Shown here piece after piece: positions 27,041-37,256 of a stretch of DNA of 64,000 nucleotides (position 1 is the first letter of the stretch; each line of letters opens with the position of its first letter). This DNA is from Psychroflexus halocasei (GTDB lineage: Bacteria; Bacteroidota; Bacteroidia; Flavobacteriales; Flavobacteriaceae), in the NCBI RefSeq assembly GCF_900107595.1, contig NZ_FNQF01000009.1, forward strand, positions 1 through 64,000. Direction: 5' to 3'. Made by a program: the position numbers and the translations under genes. Below the pieces are notes generated by a model. The model was not told where the DNA came from. It worked only from the letters and a program-made list of their open reading frames with translations, and did not search any database.

Positions 27041-28495
27041 CTATTTATTAAATTCGTTAGTAAAGTCTGGCTTAGCCTCTTGCTTATAAGGGTCATGCAA
27101 TGGAGCATCGTCACCTTTTTCAGCTCTAATCTTTTTATATTTCTCACCTGATGATTTCAGGATTGATTTTAATTCTGCTTGTGCAATCACTGGGAATGTA
27201 CGTGCATATAATAAGAATAATACAAAGAAGAATCCAATTGTTCCAACAAAAATACCGATATCCACATAAGTAGGAGAGAACATTGTCCATGCTGATGGCA
27301 TATAATCTCTATGCAATGAAGTTGCAATAATCACAAATCTCTCAAACCACATTCCGATGTTTACCACGATAGAAATAAAGAAAGAGAACATGATACTTCT
27401 TCTCAATTTTGGGAACCACATAAATTGTGGTGAGATCACGTTACATGTCATCATTGACCAGTATGCCCACCAATAAGGTCCTGTTGCTCTATTTAAGAAA
27501 GCGAATTGCTCGTATTCAACTCCTGAATACCACGCCATAAATAACTCTGTAATATAAGCCACACCAACAATAGAACCCGTAATCATAATAACAATGTTCA
27601 TCAATTCGATATGTTGATGAGTAATGTATGCTTCAAGACTTGATACTTTTCTCATTGTAATAAGTAAAGTATTTACCATTGCGAATCCAGAAAAAATCGC
27701 CCCTGCAACGAAGTAAGGAGGGAAGATTGTAGTGTGCCATCCTGGGATAACTGAAGTTGCGAAGTCAAATGATACAATGGTATGTACAGAAAGTACAAGT
27801 GGTGTTGCTAAACCTGCTAAAACTAAGTGGATTTCTTCAAAACGTTGCCAATCTTTAGCACGTCCTGACCATCCAAATGATAGGATGCCATATATTTTTT
27901 TCTGGAAAGGCTTAACCGCTCTATCACGAATCATCGCAAAGTCAGGTAACAAACCTGTCCACCAGAAAACCAATGAAACTGATAAGTAAGTTGAAATTGC
28001 AAAAACGTCCCAAAGTAATGGCGAGTTAAAGTTAACCCATAAAGATCCAAATTGATTTGGAATTGGCAATACCCAATAAGCTAACCAAGGACGGCCCATG
28101 TGAATAATTGGGAAAAGTCCTGCTTGAACAACAGCGAAAATTGTCATTGCTTCGGCAGATCTGTTAATGGACATTCTCCATTTTTGTCTGAAAAGCAAGA
28201 GTACCGCTGAAATTAATGTTCCGGCATGACCAATACCAACCCACCAAACGAAGTTAGTAATATCCCAAGCCCAACCAATTGTTTTGTTTAATCCCCAAGT
28301 TCCAATACCTGTGGATACGGTGTAAATAATACATCCAAGTCCCCATAAAAAGGCAATTAGAGATATTGAAAATACTATCCACCAAGATTTGTTAGCCTTT
28401 CCCTCTACTGGTCTCACAACATCAAGTGTGACATCATGGTATGATTTATCTCCAGTAATTAAGGGTTTTCTTATAGGCGCTTCGTAATGAGACAT
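27041..28495 (-). CDS. actC: alternative complex III subunit ActC (NrfD/PsrC family)
   Basis: A 484-residue polytopic protein with about ten helices, of the polysulfide reductase NrfD superfamily, with WAWDITNFVWWVGIGHAGTLISA and SVHTIVSFDFATSVIPGWH, characteristic of ActC. This subunit forms the quinol-binding site next to the iron-sulfur subunit ActB. It lies 28 bases after the actB stop. Confidence 0.94.
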   Translation of the reverse strand: MSHYEAPIRKPLITGDKSYHDVTLDVVRPVEGKANKSWWIVFSISLIAFLWGLGCIIYTVSTGIGTWGLNKTIGWAWDITNFVWWVGIGHAGTLISAVLLLFRQKWRMSINRSAEAMTIFAVVQAGLFPIIHMGRPWLAYWVLPIPNQFGSLWVNFNSPLLWDVFAISTYLSVSLVFWWTGLLPDFAMIRDRAVKPFQKKIYGILSFGWSGRAKDWQRFEEIHLVLAGLATPLVLSVHTIVSFDFATSVIPGWHTTIFPPYFVAGAIFSGFAMVNTLLITMRKVSSLEAYITHQHIELMNIVIMITGSIVGVAYITELFMAWYSGVEYEQFAFLNRATGPYWWAYWSMMTCNVISPQFMWFPKLRRSIMFSFFISIVVNIGMWFERFVIIATSLHRDYMPSAWTMFSPTYVDIGIFVGTIGFFFVLFLLYARTFPVIAQAELKSILKSSGEKYKKIRAEKGDDAPLHDPYKQEAKPDFTNEFNK

Positions 28496-28523
28496 AATAC
28501 GCTATTGATTTATTTCTTATTTA

Positions 28524-31500
28524 TTAAGCTTCTGTTGTGTTTCTAACTTTAGTTTGATACATCACATTTGGTTTAGTACCAAGATACTCAAGAAGGTGAT
28601 ACATCCTATCGTCATCTCTTTTTTCGACAACTTTACTTTCTTTATCATTGACATCACCAAACACCATTGCACCTTTATCACAAGCTGCTGAACAAGCTGT
28701 TTGGAATTCACCATCTTTTATTTCTCTGCCATCACGTTTAGCATCTAAAATAGTTTTCTGAGTCATTTGGATACAAAGAGAACATTTCTCCATGACACCT
28801 CTTGATCTTACTGTGACATCTGGGTTTAAAACCATACGTCCTAAATCATTATTCATGTGATAATCAAACTCATCGTTTTGACTATACTGGAACCAGTTAA
28901 ACCTTCTCACTTTGTAAGGACAGTTGTTTGCACAATATCTTGTACCAACACATCTATTGTAAGTCATATGGTTTTGACCTTGACGGCTATGAGCTGTCGC
29001 AGCTACTGGGCAAACTGTTTCACAAGGCGCGTGATTACAGTGTTGACACATCACTGGCTGGAAAATTACTTGAACATCAGTTTCTGATGGCTCTTCTAAT
29101 TCAGCAAATTTGCTTAAAGATTCACTTAAACCAGAAATATTGTCTTTCTTTTCATAATCTCCTTGTAAAGAATCTTCTGAAGAATAATATCGGTCAATTC
29201 TTAACCAGTGCATATCTCTACTCTTACGGACTTCATGTTTTCCAACTACAGGAACATTATTTTCACTATGACATGCAATCACACAAGCACCACAGCCTGT
29301 ACACGAGTTAAGGTCGATAGAAAGGTTAAAGTGATGACCGATTTCACGATCAAATTCTTGCCATAAGTCAACATCTGGTGATGTTACTTTTGTAGGTTTA
29401 TGATTTAAAGAAACTTCAGGTGTTTTATTCCACGAGTCTTTCTCACTCGTGTTGAAAATTTCTAAAGTTGTTTCTTTGACAATATCACGGCGTCCCATCA
29501 TAGTATGATGTAGTTGAACACAAGCAAATTCATGAACTCCAGTGCCTTTCGAAAGTGATACATCTTGATGTGTATTAAAATCTTTATATAATTTAAAGGC
29601 ATTGTGACCAACTTGCATTTCTTCCTGAATAGATTCAGTTTTACCATAACCTAAGGCTAAACCTATTGAACCTGGAGCTTGTCCTGGTTGGATAAATGCT
29701 GGTATGTTTTCTATAGTTGTCTCGCCGAGTGTGAGGTTAACATAATCTCCATTCAACGCACCATCAGCTACATTGTAATTTTTAAGACCTAAGCTCTCAG
29801 CATCACTTTTCGCTATAGTAATGTAATTATCCCAAGATGTTCTAGTGATTGGGTCAGGCATTTCTTGCAACCATGGGTTGTTAGATTGTTGCCCATCTCC
29901 AATTGAAGTTTTTGTGTATAATGTTAATTCAAGATTATCTCCTGAATGAGCCAATAGCTGTCTTGCTACTGAACTCGCATTGAATGCAGAAGAGATTGTT
30001 TCTTCTTCAGAGTCTTCTTTATTAACTTCACTTTCGTAAGTGAAAGTTCCATCATGTAAACTTTGATTCCAAGATAATCCACCAAAATTTTGGTTAAATG
30101 TTTCTTTTATAAAACCATAGTAGTCTGTTGATTCACTAATGATGTTTAAAAGACACTCTTCAAATTGACGTGTATCAAAAAGAGGTTGGATTGTTGGCTG
30201 TATGAGGCTAAAGGTTTTTTTTGTCAATTGAACATCTCCCCATGACTCTAAGTAGTGAGGTGTTGAAGCTACATACTTAGCTTGCGTTGCTGTTTCATCT
30301 AGTTTCATACTGAATGCAACAGTGGCATCAACATTTTGCATAGCTTCAGTGAATTCTTCAGAATTTGGTAGACTGTAAACCGGATTTATTCCAGCTGTCA
30401 TTAACACACCAATTTGACCTGACTGCATTTCTTCAATTAATCTATCAATTTTTGAATTTTCGCCTTGGCGAATCATTCTTGCATTGTCTGTATCGATGAT
30501 TGTGCTTGCTAATGCAGCATTGATTTCAAGAGCCATGCGTTGTGCACCTTCATCTTGAATACCCGTAATTAAAACTGACTTTGAACCACCTTTCTTAAGT
30601 GAATTCACAGCTGAATCAACAGCTTTTTGTGTTTTAGCATTTAATTCAGTTGAGCCTGCATTTGAAACAATCTGATTGTAAATTTCAACTAGAACTTGCT
30701 TTTGAACAGAAGGTTTAGTTGCAACACGCTTATCTGCGTTTCCGCCTGATAATGTCATGTTTGCTTCAAATTGAACGTGACGTGACATTTTTCCACTCTT
30801 AGGCTCACGACCTCTTGAATAGCTTGCGTCAAATCCGCCACCTTGCCAGTCTCCTAAGAAATCAGCACCAACACTAACGATTGTTGCTGCTTTGCTAAAG
30901 TCATAGTTTGGAAGTGCTTTGTAACCAAATTTTCCTTGAAAAGCTTTTAATGCGGCTTCTTCAGAAACAGAATCGTATACGATATGTTCTGTATTAGGGT
31001 ACTTTTCTTTAAATTGTTTTATTAAACGATCTGTTGATGGACTTGCAAAAGTCTGCGTCAATAGAACGATTTTTTTTGTTGATGCTAAGTTTAGTTCTAT
31101 ACCTACTTTTTCATCAAATTCAGACCAAGTTGCATCTCTACCCTCAATTTGAGGATTTTGAAGACGCTTGATGTCATATAAATCTAAAACAGAAGCGTGA
31201 ACTCTTGCTTTACCTGCTGTAAAATCTTTTGCACTTGTATTGTTGTCAATCTTTATTGGCCTGCCTTCTCTTGTTTTTACAAGAACGCTAGCAAAGTCAT
31301 ATCCGTTTGCAATTGTTGTTGCATAATAATCAGCTACACCAGGAACTAATCTATCTGGCTGAACAACATAAGGAATAGATTTAACAACAGGACCTTCACA
31401 TGCTGCAAGTGAAGCTGCAGCTGTACTAAATCCAACATATTTTAAGAAATCTCGACGTGTAGTTTTAGAGTTTTCTAATTTTTCTTTATTACCTAAGAAT

Positions 31501-31610
31501 TCATCGGTAGGAATATGCTCTACAAACTCGTTGTTTTCAAGTGATTGCACTTCTGGATTGTTTTCATCCAGTTGTGCTTCACTTTTCCAATATTTTTTTT
31601 CTGATGACAT
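28524..31610 (-). CDS. actB: alternative complex III subunit ActB, molybdopterin-oxidoreductase-like/iron-sulfur protein
   Basis: About 1028 residues. An unusual Tat-like signal is present after a 50-residue extension (TTRRDFLKYVGFSTAAASL, then C in AACEG), the TAT-variant export signal of ActB proteins. A molybdopterin-oxidoreductase-like domain (about 90-700) is followed by a ferredoxin-like domain with four cysteine clusters: CTGCGACVIAC, CQHCNHAPCETVC, CVGTRYCANNC and CSLC...CSAAC. ActB proteins are known to carry Fe-S clusters but no Mo cofactor. The frame extends to a TTG at 31622, but the ATG at 31610 gives the family's MSSEKKYWKS start. Confidence 0.94.
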   Translation of the reverse strand: MSSEKKYWKSEAQLDENNPEVQSLENNEFVEHIPTDEFLGNKEKLENSKTTRRDFLKYVGFSTAAASLAACEGPVVKSIPYVVQPDRLVPGVADYYATTIANGYDFASVLVKTREGRPIKIDNNTSAKDFTAGKARVHASVLDLYDIKRLQNPQIEGRDATWSEFDEKVGIELNLASTKKIVLLTQTFASPSTDRLIKQFKEKYPNTEHIVYDSVSEEAALKAFQGKFGYKALPNYDFSKAATIVSVGADFLGDWQGGGFDASYSRGREPKSGKMSRHVQFEANMTLSGGNADKRVATKPSVQKQVLVEIYNQIVSNAGSTELNAKTQKAVDSAVNSLKKGGSKSVLITGIQDEGAQRMALEINAALASTIIDTDNARMIRQGENSKIDRLIEEMQSGQIGVLMTAGINPVYSLPNSEEFTEAMQNVDATVAFSMKLDETATQAKYVASTPHYLESWGDVQLTKKTFSLIQPTIQPLFDTRQFEECLLNIISESTDYYGFIKETFNQNFGGLSWNQSLHDGTFTYESEVNKEDSEEETISSAFNASSVARQLLAHSGDNLELTLYTKTSIGDGQQSNNPWLQEMPDPITRTSWDNYITIAKSDAESLGLKNYNVADGALNGDYVNLTLGETTIENIPAFIQPGQAPGSIGLALGYGKTESIQEEMQVGHNAFKLYKDFNTHQDVSLSKGTGVHEFACVQLHHTMMGRRDIVKETTLEIFNTSEKDSWNKTPEVSLNHKPTKVTSPDVDLWQEFDREIGHHFNLSIDLNSCTGCGACVIACHSENNVPVVGKHEVRKSRDMHWLRIDRYYSSEDSLQGDYEKKDNISGLSESLSKFAELEEPSETDVQVIFQPVMCQHCNHAPCETVCPVAATAHSRQGQNHMTYNRCVGTRYCANNCPYKVRRFNWFQYSQNDEFDYHMNNDLGRMVLNPDVTVRSRGVMEKCSLCIQMTQKTILDAKRDGREIKDGEFQTACSAACDKGAMVFGDVNDKESKVVEKRDDDRMYHLLEYLGTKPNVMYQTKVRNTTEA

Positions 31611-31638
31611 ATCTCGATTCAAATTTTCTTCATTATTA

Positions 31639-32958
31639 TTAATAGTGACACTTACCGCATTCGATTCCGCCCATTTGAGCTGCAGTAACTTTTTCTACGC
31701 CATACTTTTTTGCTAGCTCTTCATGAATCTTTTCATAGTAAGCATTGCCTTCCATTTTAACATTTGTTTCTCTATGGCAATTAATACACCATCCCATTGT
31801 TAAAGGAGAATCTTGGTACATGATTTCCATTTCTTCAACTGGACCGTGACAAGTCTGACATTCAATTTGTCCTACGCTCACATGTTGAGAGTGATTAAAG
31901 TATGCAAAATCAGGAAGGTTGTGTATTCTTACCCATTTCACAGGTTTTGTTTCTCCCGTGTAAGATTGCGTTGAAGGATCCCATCCAGTTGCATCATAAA
32001 GCTTTTGGATTTCTCCGTCATAAAATTCTTTTGAGTATTCTTCAGTGGCTGTTTCGTCAGAAACTTCAGCAATTTGCTTATGACAATTCATACAGGTATT
32101 TAGTGAAGGAATGCCTGAATGTTTAGATTTTCTTGCAGATGAGTGACAATATTTACATTCAATTTGGTTATCGCCTGCGTGAATTCTGTGTGAGTAGTGA
32201 ATAGGTTGAATTGGTTCATAACCTTGGTCAACACCAACGTTCATCAAAGCACCATAGCCAAACCACGTCACGACTAAAAGCATAACACCAACAGTTAGAA
32301 TAATCAGGAATTGATTTTCTGCAAATGCAACCCAAATAGGCTTACCTTTTTCTTTTTTCTCTTCAACTTCAACACCATTAACTTCCGCAAATTTGCGTAA
32401 TGTTTTATTAACCAAGTAAAGAATTACTGCAAGCATCAATAAAACGAATGCTAATACGCCAATAATGACTTCATTAGAAATGCCAGATCCGCCACCGCCG
32501 TCTGCAACTGCAGCACCAGCCTCAGCTTCCTTCTTTTTTGGTTCTGGTTTTGGTTGTTCTACATATGCTAGAATGTCGTCAATGTCTTTATTGCTTAACT
32601 GGGGGAAAGCATTCATAGAAACTTTGTTCCATTCATTGTAAACAGCAACAGCTTCAGAATCTCCTGAAGCAATTAATTCTTGACTGTTCTTAATCCATTT
32701 GTAAAGCCATTCCATATCACGACGTTCAGTTACGCCATGTAAAGCAGGGCCCACACCGTCCTTGTAAGGTTTGTGACATGCAGCACATAAAGAATTGAAT
32801 AAATCCTTTCCGGCTACCGGGTCAGCTCCGGGAATCGCCGATTCAGTGCTTTCTGCAGATGCTTCATCTTCCTGAGCATAAGTGCTTGAAAGTGAAAAGA
32901 TAAGAATGGATAGTAAAAAATACTTTAAAATTCCTTGATTTAAGGTCACCTTTCTCAT
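31639..32958 (-). CDS. actA: alternative complex III subunit ActA, multiheme cytochrome c
   Basis: A 439-residue exported protein with signal peptide (about 1-28). Residues 45-135 form a class I monoheme cytochrome c domain (C58, C61, H62; likely Met ligand M115). Two membrane helices follow (about 163-183 and 214-237), then a multiheme domain with five more CxxCH sites at 268, 289, 367, 391 and 434, the last two residues from the C-terminus. That makes six heme sites; the classical ActA has five, so the N-terminal domain appears to be an added electron-transfer module. It is first in the ActA-F/coxBA operon. Confidence 0.93.
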   Translation of the reverse strand: MRKVTLNQGILKYFLLSILIFSLSSTYAQEDEASAESTESAIPGADPVAGKDLFNSLCAACHKPYKDGVGPALHGVTERRDMEWLYKWIKNSQELIASGDSEAVAVYNEWNKVSMNAFPQLSNKDIDDILAYVEQPKPEPKKKEAEAGAAVADGGGGSGISNEVIIGVLAFVLLMLAVILYLVNKTLRKFAEVNGVEVEEKKEKGKPIWVAFAENQFLIILTVGVMLLVVTWFGYGALMNVGVDQGYEPIQPIHYSHRIHAGDNQIECKYCHSSARKSKHSGIPSLNTCMNCHKQIAEVSDETATEEYSKEFYDGEIQKLYDATGWDPSTQSYTGETKPVKWVRIHNLPDFAYFNHSQHVSVGQIECQTCHGPVEEMEIMYQDSPLTMGWCINCHRETNVKMEGNAYYEKIHEELAKKYGVEKVTAAQMGGIECGKCHY

Positions 32959-33005
32959 AGTGTTGTAATTAACTATTTTTGTTAAGCTTGTAAGTTGTAA
33001 TATTC

Positions 33006-33018
33006 TGTTAATTTAACA
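33006..33018. other. 13-base palindrome downstream of the actA -7 box
   Basis: TGTTAA and TTAACA flank a single T. It lies just inside the predicted actA leader (minus strand) and is also upstream of the divergent SPOR gene, so it could be an operator. No regulator is assignable. Confidence 0.3.
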
Positions 33019-33033
33019 AGCCAGAATTGTTCA

Positions 33034-33041
33034 CAAAAGTA
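33034..33041 (-). promoter_or_regulatory. -7 promoter box of the actA operon
   Basis: TACTTTTG on the minus strand matches TAnnTTTG. The leader to the actA start at 32958 would be about 70 bases. No TTG -33 element is visible at standard spacing. Confidence 0.4.
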
Positions 33042-33147
33042 ATACTTAACAATGATTTTCTGAATAGACTCATTTGTTAAATGCTAATTTATAACGCTTC
33101 TAAATAGATTGTGACGCAAATATATTATTTTAGCTGAAAATTTTTCC

Positions 33148-33513
33148 ATGAAATATCTTTTTTGTTTTCTCTTCATTTATTCATCATTTACCGTTTTTTC
33201 TCAGTCAGAAATCAAAGGTGAAAATGCAAGGCTTGTACAAGAACTTAGTTCAACCAAAAGTAAGCTAGAGTCGAGATTTCAGCTGAAATCAGTTTATAAA
33301 ATACAAGTGTTTTCAGGAAGTATTCAACAAGCCAAAAAAGTCAAAAACGACTATGATCAGTTAGCGCTAGATTTTAGCTCAATGATTTTTTATGAGTCTC
33401 CAAATTACAAGGTTTGGATTGGAAGTTTCCGAACTAAACTAGATGCTGATAGAGCTTTTCTTGAATTAAAAAATGACTTTCCTCATGCTTTTGTGTTTCA
33501 ACCAGGTCGCTAA
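33148..33513 (+). CDS. secreted SPOR-domain protein
   Basis: A 121-residue protein with a signal peptide (MKYLFCFLFIYSSFTVFSQ) and a C-terminal SPOR domain (about 48-118; YKIQVFSGSIQQAKKVKND and YKVWIGSFRTKLDADRAF). SPOR domains bind denuded peptidoglycan strands. It is divergent from actA and 36 bases before the first DUF2064-like gene. A periplasmic envelope role is likely; a direct link to either neighbour is unproven. Confidence 0.85.
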   Translation: MKYLFCFLFIYSSFTVFSQSEIKGENARLVQELSSTKSKLESRFQLKSVYKIQVFSGSIQQAKKVKNDYDQLALDFSSMIFYESPNYKVWIGSFRTKLDADRAFLELKNDFPHAFVFQPGR

Positions 33514-33549
33514 CTTTATTTAATTAACACTTCTTTTACAATCGTTAAA

Positions 33550-34233
33550 ATGTTGTCCAATACGGCTATTTTATTTTTTTATCAGAATCCTGAATTCGAA
33601 AAGAAAAATCTGGGCGTAAAAAGGCAGCAATTTTTTCATTATCAAAACAATCGAATTCTAAAAGAATTAAAAAAGTCTGGGTTTAAATTTTTCTGTTATG
33701 ATGAATCAAAACAAAGAGGACAAACTTTTGCAGAGCGTTACCTCAATGCTATTGATGATGTTTTTAAACTAGGTTACAAAAAAGTCATTTCCATAGGGAA
33801 TGATTCACCACATTTAAACACTAATCACTTAAATCAAGCAGCTCTTGATCTTCAAAAGAAAGATATGTGTTTTGGGCCTTCTTATGATGGCGGTTTTTAT
33901 TTGTGGGGATTAAATCATTCGTGTTTTGATAAAGAAGCATTCTCTCAATTAAATTGGCAATCTTCAACAATTCTTGATGAAATCAACAATATTGCTGTTA
34001 TTCACAAACAAAGTTATTCACTTTTAGAAAAGTTAATTGACATTGATACTCAAGCTGATGTTGATCTAATTCTTACAAGTGAAAAGAAGTTGTCAACGTT
34101 GATCACCTTTCTGCTATCTGCAATGTTAAGTGTTAATCGGCTAGCTCAAGATTGTCACAACTCTCGTTTGTTAAAATCCAACACTCCAATTTATTATAAT
34201 AAAGGTTCGCCGCTTGATGTCGTTTTTCAGTAG
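33550..34233 (+). CDS. DUF2064/TIGR04282-like glycosyltransferase-fold protein, divergent copy
   Basis: A 227-residue protein. Its centre (about 78-125) has the family's nucleotide-binding core: KKVISIGNDSPHLN, then MCFGPSYDGGFYLWGL, parallel to VVIVGTDIQDLN and VVIGPASDGGYYLLGM in the gene at 42265. The N-terminus lacks the usual FARxPExGxxKTRL signature (it reads FFYQNPEFEKKNLGVKR), and a C-terminal extension of about 50 residues is unlike the family. NCBI names such proteins arsenosugar biosynthesis glycosyltransferase from gene neighbourhood; no arsenic genes are seen here. It is 31 bases before the TonB receptor start and opens the transport cluster. Confidence 0.7.
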   Translation: MLSNTAILFFYQNPEFEKKNLGVKRQQFFHYQNNRILKELKKSGFKFFCYDESKQRGQTFAERYLNAIDDVFKLGYKKVISIGNDSPHLNTNHLNQAALDLQKKDMCFGPSYDGGFYLWGLNHSCFDKEAFSQLNWQSSTILDEINNIAVIHKQSYSLLEKLIDIDTQADVDLILTSEKKLSTLITFLLSAMLSVNRLAQDCHNSRLLKSNTPIYYNKGSPLDVVFQ

Positions 34234-34264
34234 CATTTAATTGTTCATTTTTAACGCATCTTGC

Positions 34265-37252
34265 ATGTCCCGAATTTTATTTTTGTTTTTATGCTTACCT
34301 TTAATAGGTTCAGCACAGAATAACATATCAGCTCACATTTATAACAGTCACACAAATGAGCCTTTACAAAATGTTGAACTCAAATTATTCAATGTTTATC
34401 ATGGTTTTAAGCAATTACAAACAACTTCATCTGCGGGTGTTGCACATTTTAAATCTGTGCCTTCACTTGATGGATTTCAAATTGTATTTAATGGGAATTC
34501 TCAGTTTAAACAAGCTAAAAGTGAAGTATTCAATTTGCGTTCAAATGAAAACCCGACAATTATTTTATACGCAATTTCTACAAAATCAGAAATCCAGAAT
34601 TTAGATGAAGTTATTATTTCTTCTAAAAATCAGCCTCAATTAAATCGACGTGATGCTGAAGTTTCTTTTGAAATAAATTCTAAAGAAATTGAACAAATTC
34701 CCGTTGAAGGACGATCGATTTCAAAAGTGCTTCACCGCTTGCCAAATGTGACCAAAGCGACTGGATTTTTTACTGAAGCACCAAATGTAAGTGTCAATGG
34801 TGCCAATCCATTATTTACTAATTATACGGTTGATGGCTTAGATAATAATGAAAGATTTCTTGGAGGAATGCGATTTGCTATCCCATCAGGCGCTGTCAAA
34901 AATATGACTGTATTCACCAGTAATTATTCTGCGGAATATGGCTTGACACATAATGCTGTGATTGATGTGACAACAAAATCTGGTCGTAATCATCTTGAAG
35001 GAGAAGTTTTTTTCTTGACGCGACCTGGTTCTGTCATTGATGCTTCTAGTCCTTTTGCACAGAGAGATTTATCAGGCAATCAAGTTAAAGATGGTTTTGC
35101 ACGTTATCAATCAGGTTTTTCTCTTGGTGGACCTTTGGTAAAAAATAAAACTTTCTTTTTTATAAATTACGAACACACGACAGATGTGAAAGATAACTTG
35201 TTGAATAGTCCAGATTTAGGAATTTCTGAAACAATTAGAGGGAAAAATAATTTTGATTATGTCACAGTTAAAATTGATCAGCATTGGAGTTCTCGTTTTA
35301 GATCTTCATTGCGTGCCAATTTAGGTTTAATCACTATTGACAACCAAGGCGGCGGTTTAGATGGCGGAGTTGCATTTCCTTCAGCTGGTTTTGCGCAAGA
35401 ACGCAACAGCTTCAATTTAGCCTTTAAAAATGCTTATTATATTGATAATTTTGATTTTGAAACAAATTTTCAATACAGCCGCTTTCATTGGGATTATTCA
35501 AAATCTTTTCAAGATGGGCCTCAAGTCACAATCCGAAATCCTCAAGAGTTACCCATCGCAATTATCGGTAATAATGGAACGACCTTCGATGAGCTTGAAA
35601 ACACTTTTCAGTTTCAACAGAAAGTGAGTTATTTCTATAAAAATCATACCTTCAAAGCTGGATTTCAGTTTTTGTCCGGCCAACATCAACTTTTTGGCGG
35701 TGGCAATCCTGATGGTAATTATCTTGTTGATTTGTCACAAAACCAACTTGACTTTTTAAGATCTCAAAATTTTGGAAGTCAATTATCACCTGAAGGTCTT
35801 CCTGCAGATGTTGATGTTGTCAATTATAATGTCGAATTAAATCCAAATTCTTTTGGAGCAACACAAAGAATTTATAGCTTTTATCTTGAAGATGAATGGC
35901 AAGCTTCACGCAATTTAAAATTGACTTTTGGGTTAAGATACGATTATGACAATCTTTCAAAAGGCGGCGGAACAAAAAGTGACGAAAATAATATCGCACC
36001 ACGCTTAAATTTCAATTATCAATTGTCCGAAAACTCAGTGATCAGAGGTGGTTATGCCATTGCTTATGATAAAATTAATTATGCAATTTACAGCGATGCG
36101 CTTCAGCAAAACACAACTTCTGATGCTTATAAACAACAACTTCAAGCTTTGATTGATCAAGGTATTTTACCACAAAATACGTCTTTAGATCGCATCACTT
36201 TTGATGGGAATTTAGTTGCAAGTTTAACAGATGTCCCTTACCTCAATGCGCCAACGGCTTCAGATTTACAAAACCAAAGAGAAAGCATTTTTTCTAATGA
36301 ACGTCGTATCTTAAACCCTAACGGCTATCAAAATCCTTACAGTCATCAGTTTTCTTTGGGATATCAAACAAAAATTGATGGTGATAAATTATTTTTCATC
36401 GATCTTTTTCATAACCGAGGTGAAGATTTGTTTCGTTTACGAAATTTAAATGCTGCTGAAGAGATGACGATTGATCAAAATTTCACTGCAGCTGATGTGA
36501 GAACTGTTGAAGAAGCTGATGCTTCAAGACCTATTCCTATTAAAAATAATCAAGGGATTATTAATGGTCAGTGGGTTGATGGTGTTGCAAGAAACATTGT
36601 GATGACAGAATCAAAAGGGAAATCAGAATACTGGGCGGCGAGTTTTAATTTTCAAAAATCACGTGGCGATGATGCTTATAAACTCAGGCTAAATTATACG
36701 ATTTCTTCTTTAAAAAATAATACTGAGGATATCAACTTCCGAGCACAAGATGCTAATAATTATGAAGCAGAATGGGGACCGTCCATCAATGATAGAACGC
36801 ATAACATCAATGGGATTCTGACTTATTTTCCATTGAAAAACACGCAATTAACTTTTGCAGGTTTGTTGCAAAGCGGACAACCAATTAACAGAATTCCTGA
36901 TGCTGAAATATACGGAACCACTGATTTGAACGGAGACGGGTCAGGATTTGGTGAAGCTTATTTGGGTAACAGCGATAGGTCACCAGGTGAGTCTCGAAAT
37001 AACGATCGATTGCCTTGGTCTTTTAATTTTGATCTTGGGGCTCAATATCAATTCGTGTTTAATGAAAATTCACGTTTCATCATTCGTGCCGATGTTTTCA
37101 ATGTCTTTAATGTTGAAAATTTGAGCGGTTATAGCAATAATGCAACGCAGAGCAATCAGATTCAAGTTGGTTCAAAATCTTCAGGTCGTTTTGTTCAGCG
37201 TAATGCAGGTCCGCCACGTCAATTTCAGTTTGGTTTAACTTACTTATTTTAA
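34265..37252 (+). CDS. TonB-dependent outer membrane receptor, non-SusC type
   Basis: About 995 residues. The signal peptide (MSRILFLFLCLPLIGSAQ) shows the true start is the ATG at 34265; the frame opens upstream at a TTG at 34241. An N-terminal carboxypeptidase-regulatory-like domain (about 20-110) is followed by a TonB-box-like LDEVIIS, a plug (IEQIPVEGRSISKVLHRLPNV, NYTVDGLDNNERFLGG) and a 22-strand-type barrel ending FGLTYLF. There is no SusD partner, so this is not a glycan SusCD system. It lies four bases from the YnjB-like gene, so it should import the same substrate that the ABC transporter takes up. Confidence 0.92.
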   Translation: MSRILFLFLCLPLIGSAQNNISAHIYNSHTNEPLQNVELKLFNVYHGFKQLQTTSSAGVAHFKSVPSLDGFQIVFNGNSQFKQAKSEVFNLRSNENPTIILYAISTKSEIQNLDEVIISSKNQPQLNRRDAEVSFEINSKEIEQIPVEGRSISKVLHRLPNVTKATGFFTEAPNVSVNGANPLFTNYTVDGLDNNERFLGGMRFAIPSGAVKNMTVFTSNYSAEYGLTHNAVIDVTTKSGRNHLEGEVFFLTRPGSVIDASSPFAQRDLSGNQVKDGFARYQSGFSLGGPLVKNKTFFFINYEHTTDVKDNLLNSPDLGISETIRGKNNFDYVTVKIDQHWSSRFRSSLRANLGLITIDNQGGGLDGGVAFPSAGFAQERNSFNLAFKNAYYIDNFDFETNFQYSRFHWDYSKSFQDGPQVTIRNPQELPIAIIGNNGTTFDELENTFQFQQKVSYFYKNHTFKAGFQFLSGQHQLFGGGNPDGNYLVDLSQNQLDFLRSQNFGSQLSPEGLPADVDVVNYNVELNPNSFGATQRIYSFYLEDEWQASRNLKLTFGLRYDYDNLSKGGGTKSDENNIAPRLNFNYQLSENSVIRGGYAIAYDKINYAIYSDALQQNTTSDAYKQQLQALIDQGILPQNTSLDRITFDGNLVASLTDVPYLNAPTASDLQNQRESIFSNERRILNPNGYQNPYSHQFSLGYQTKIDGDKLFFIDLFHNRGEDLFRLRNLNAAEEMTIDQNFTAADVRTVEEADASRPIPIKNNQGIINGQWVDGVARNIVMTESKGKSEYWAASFNFQKSRGDDAYKLRLNYTISSLKNNTEDINFRAQDANNYEAEWGPSINDRTHNINGILTYFPLKNTQLTFAGLLQSGQPINRIPDAEIYGTTDLNGDGSGFGEAYLGNSDRSPGESRNNDRLPWSFNFDLGAQYQFVFNENSRFIIRADVFNVFNVENLSGYSNNATQSNQIQVGSKSSGRFVQRNAGPPRQFQFGLTYLF

Positions 37253-37256
37253 TAAA

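Noticed and set aside
28928-29311. Plus-strand 127-codon frame within actB
   Set aside because: It lies antisense to the iron-sulfur domain with fully conserved cysteine motifs and has no domain or signal features of its own.
34241-34264. Upstream TTG start for the TonB receptor
   Set aside because: It would put eight residues before a clear signal peptide; the ATG at 34265 begins directly at that signal peptide.
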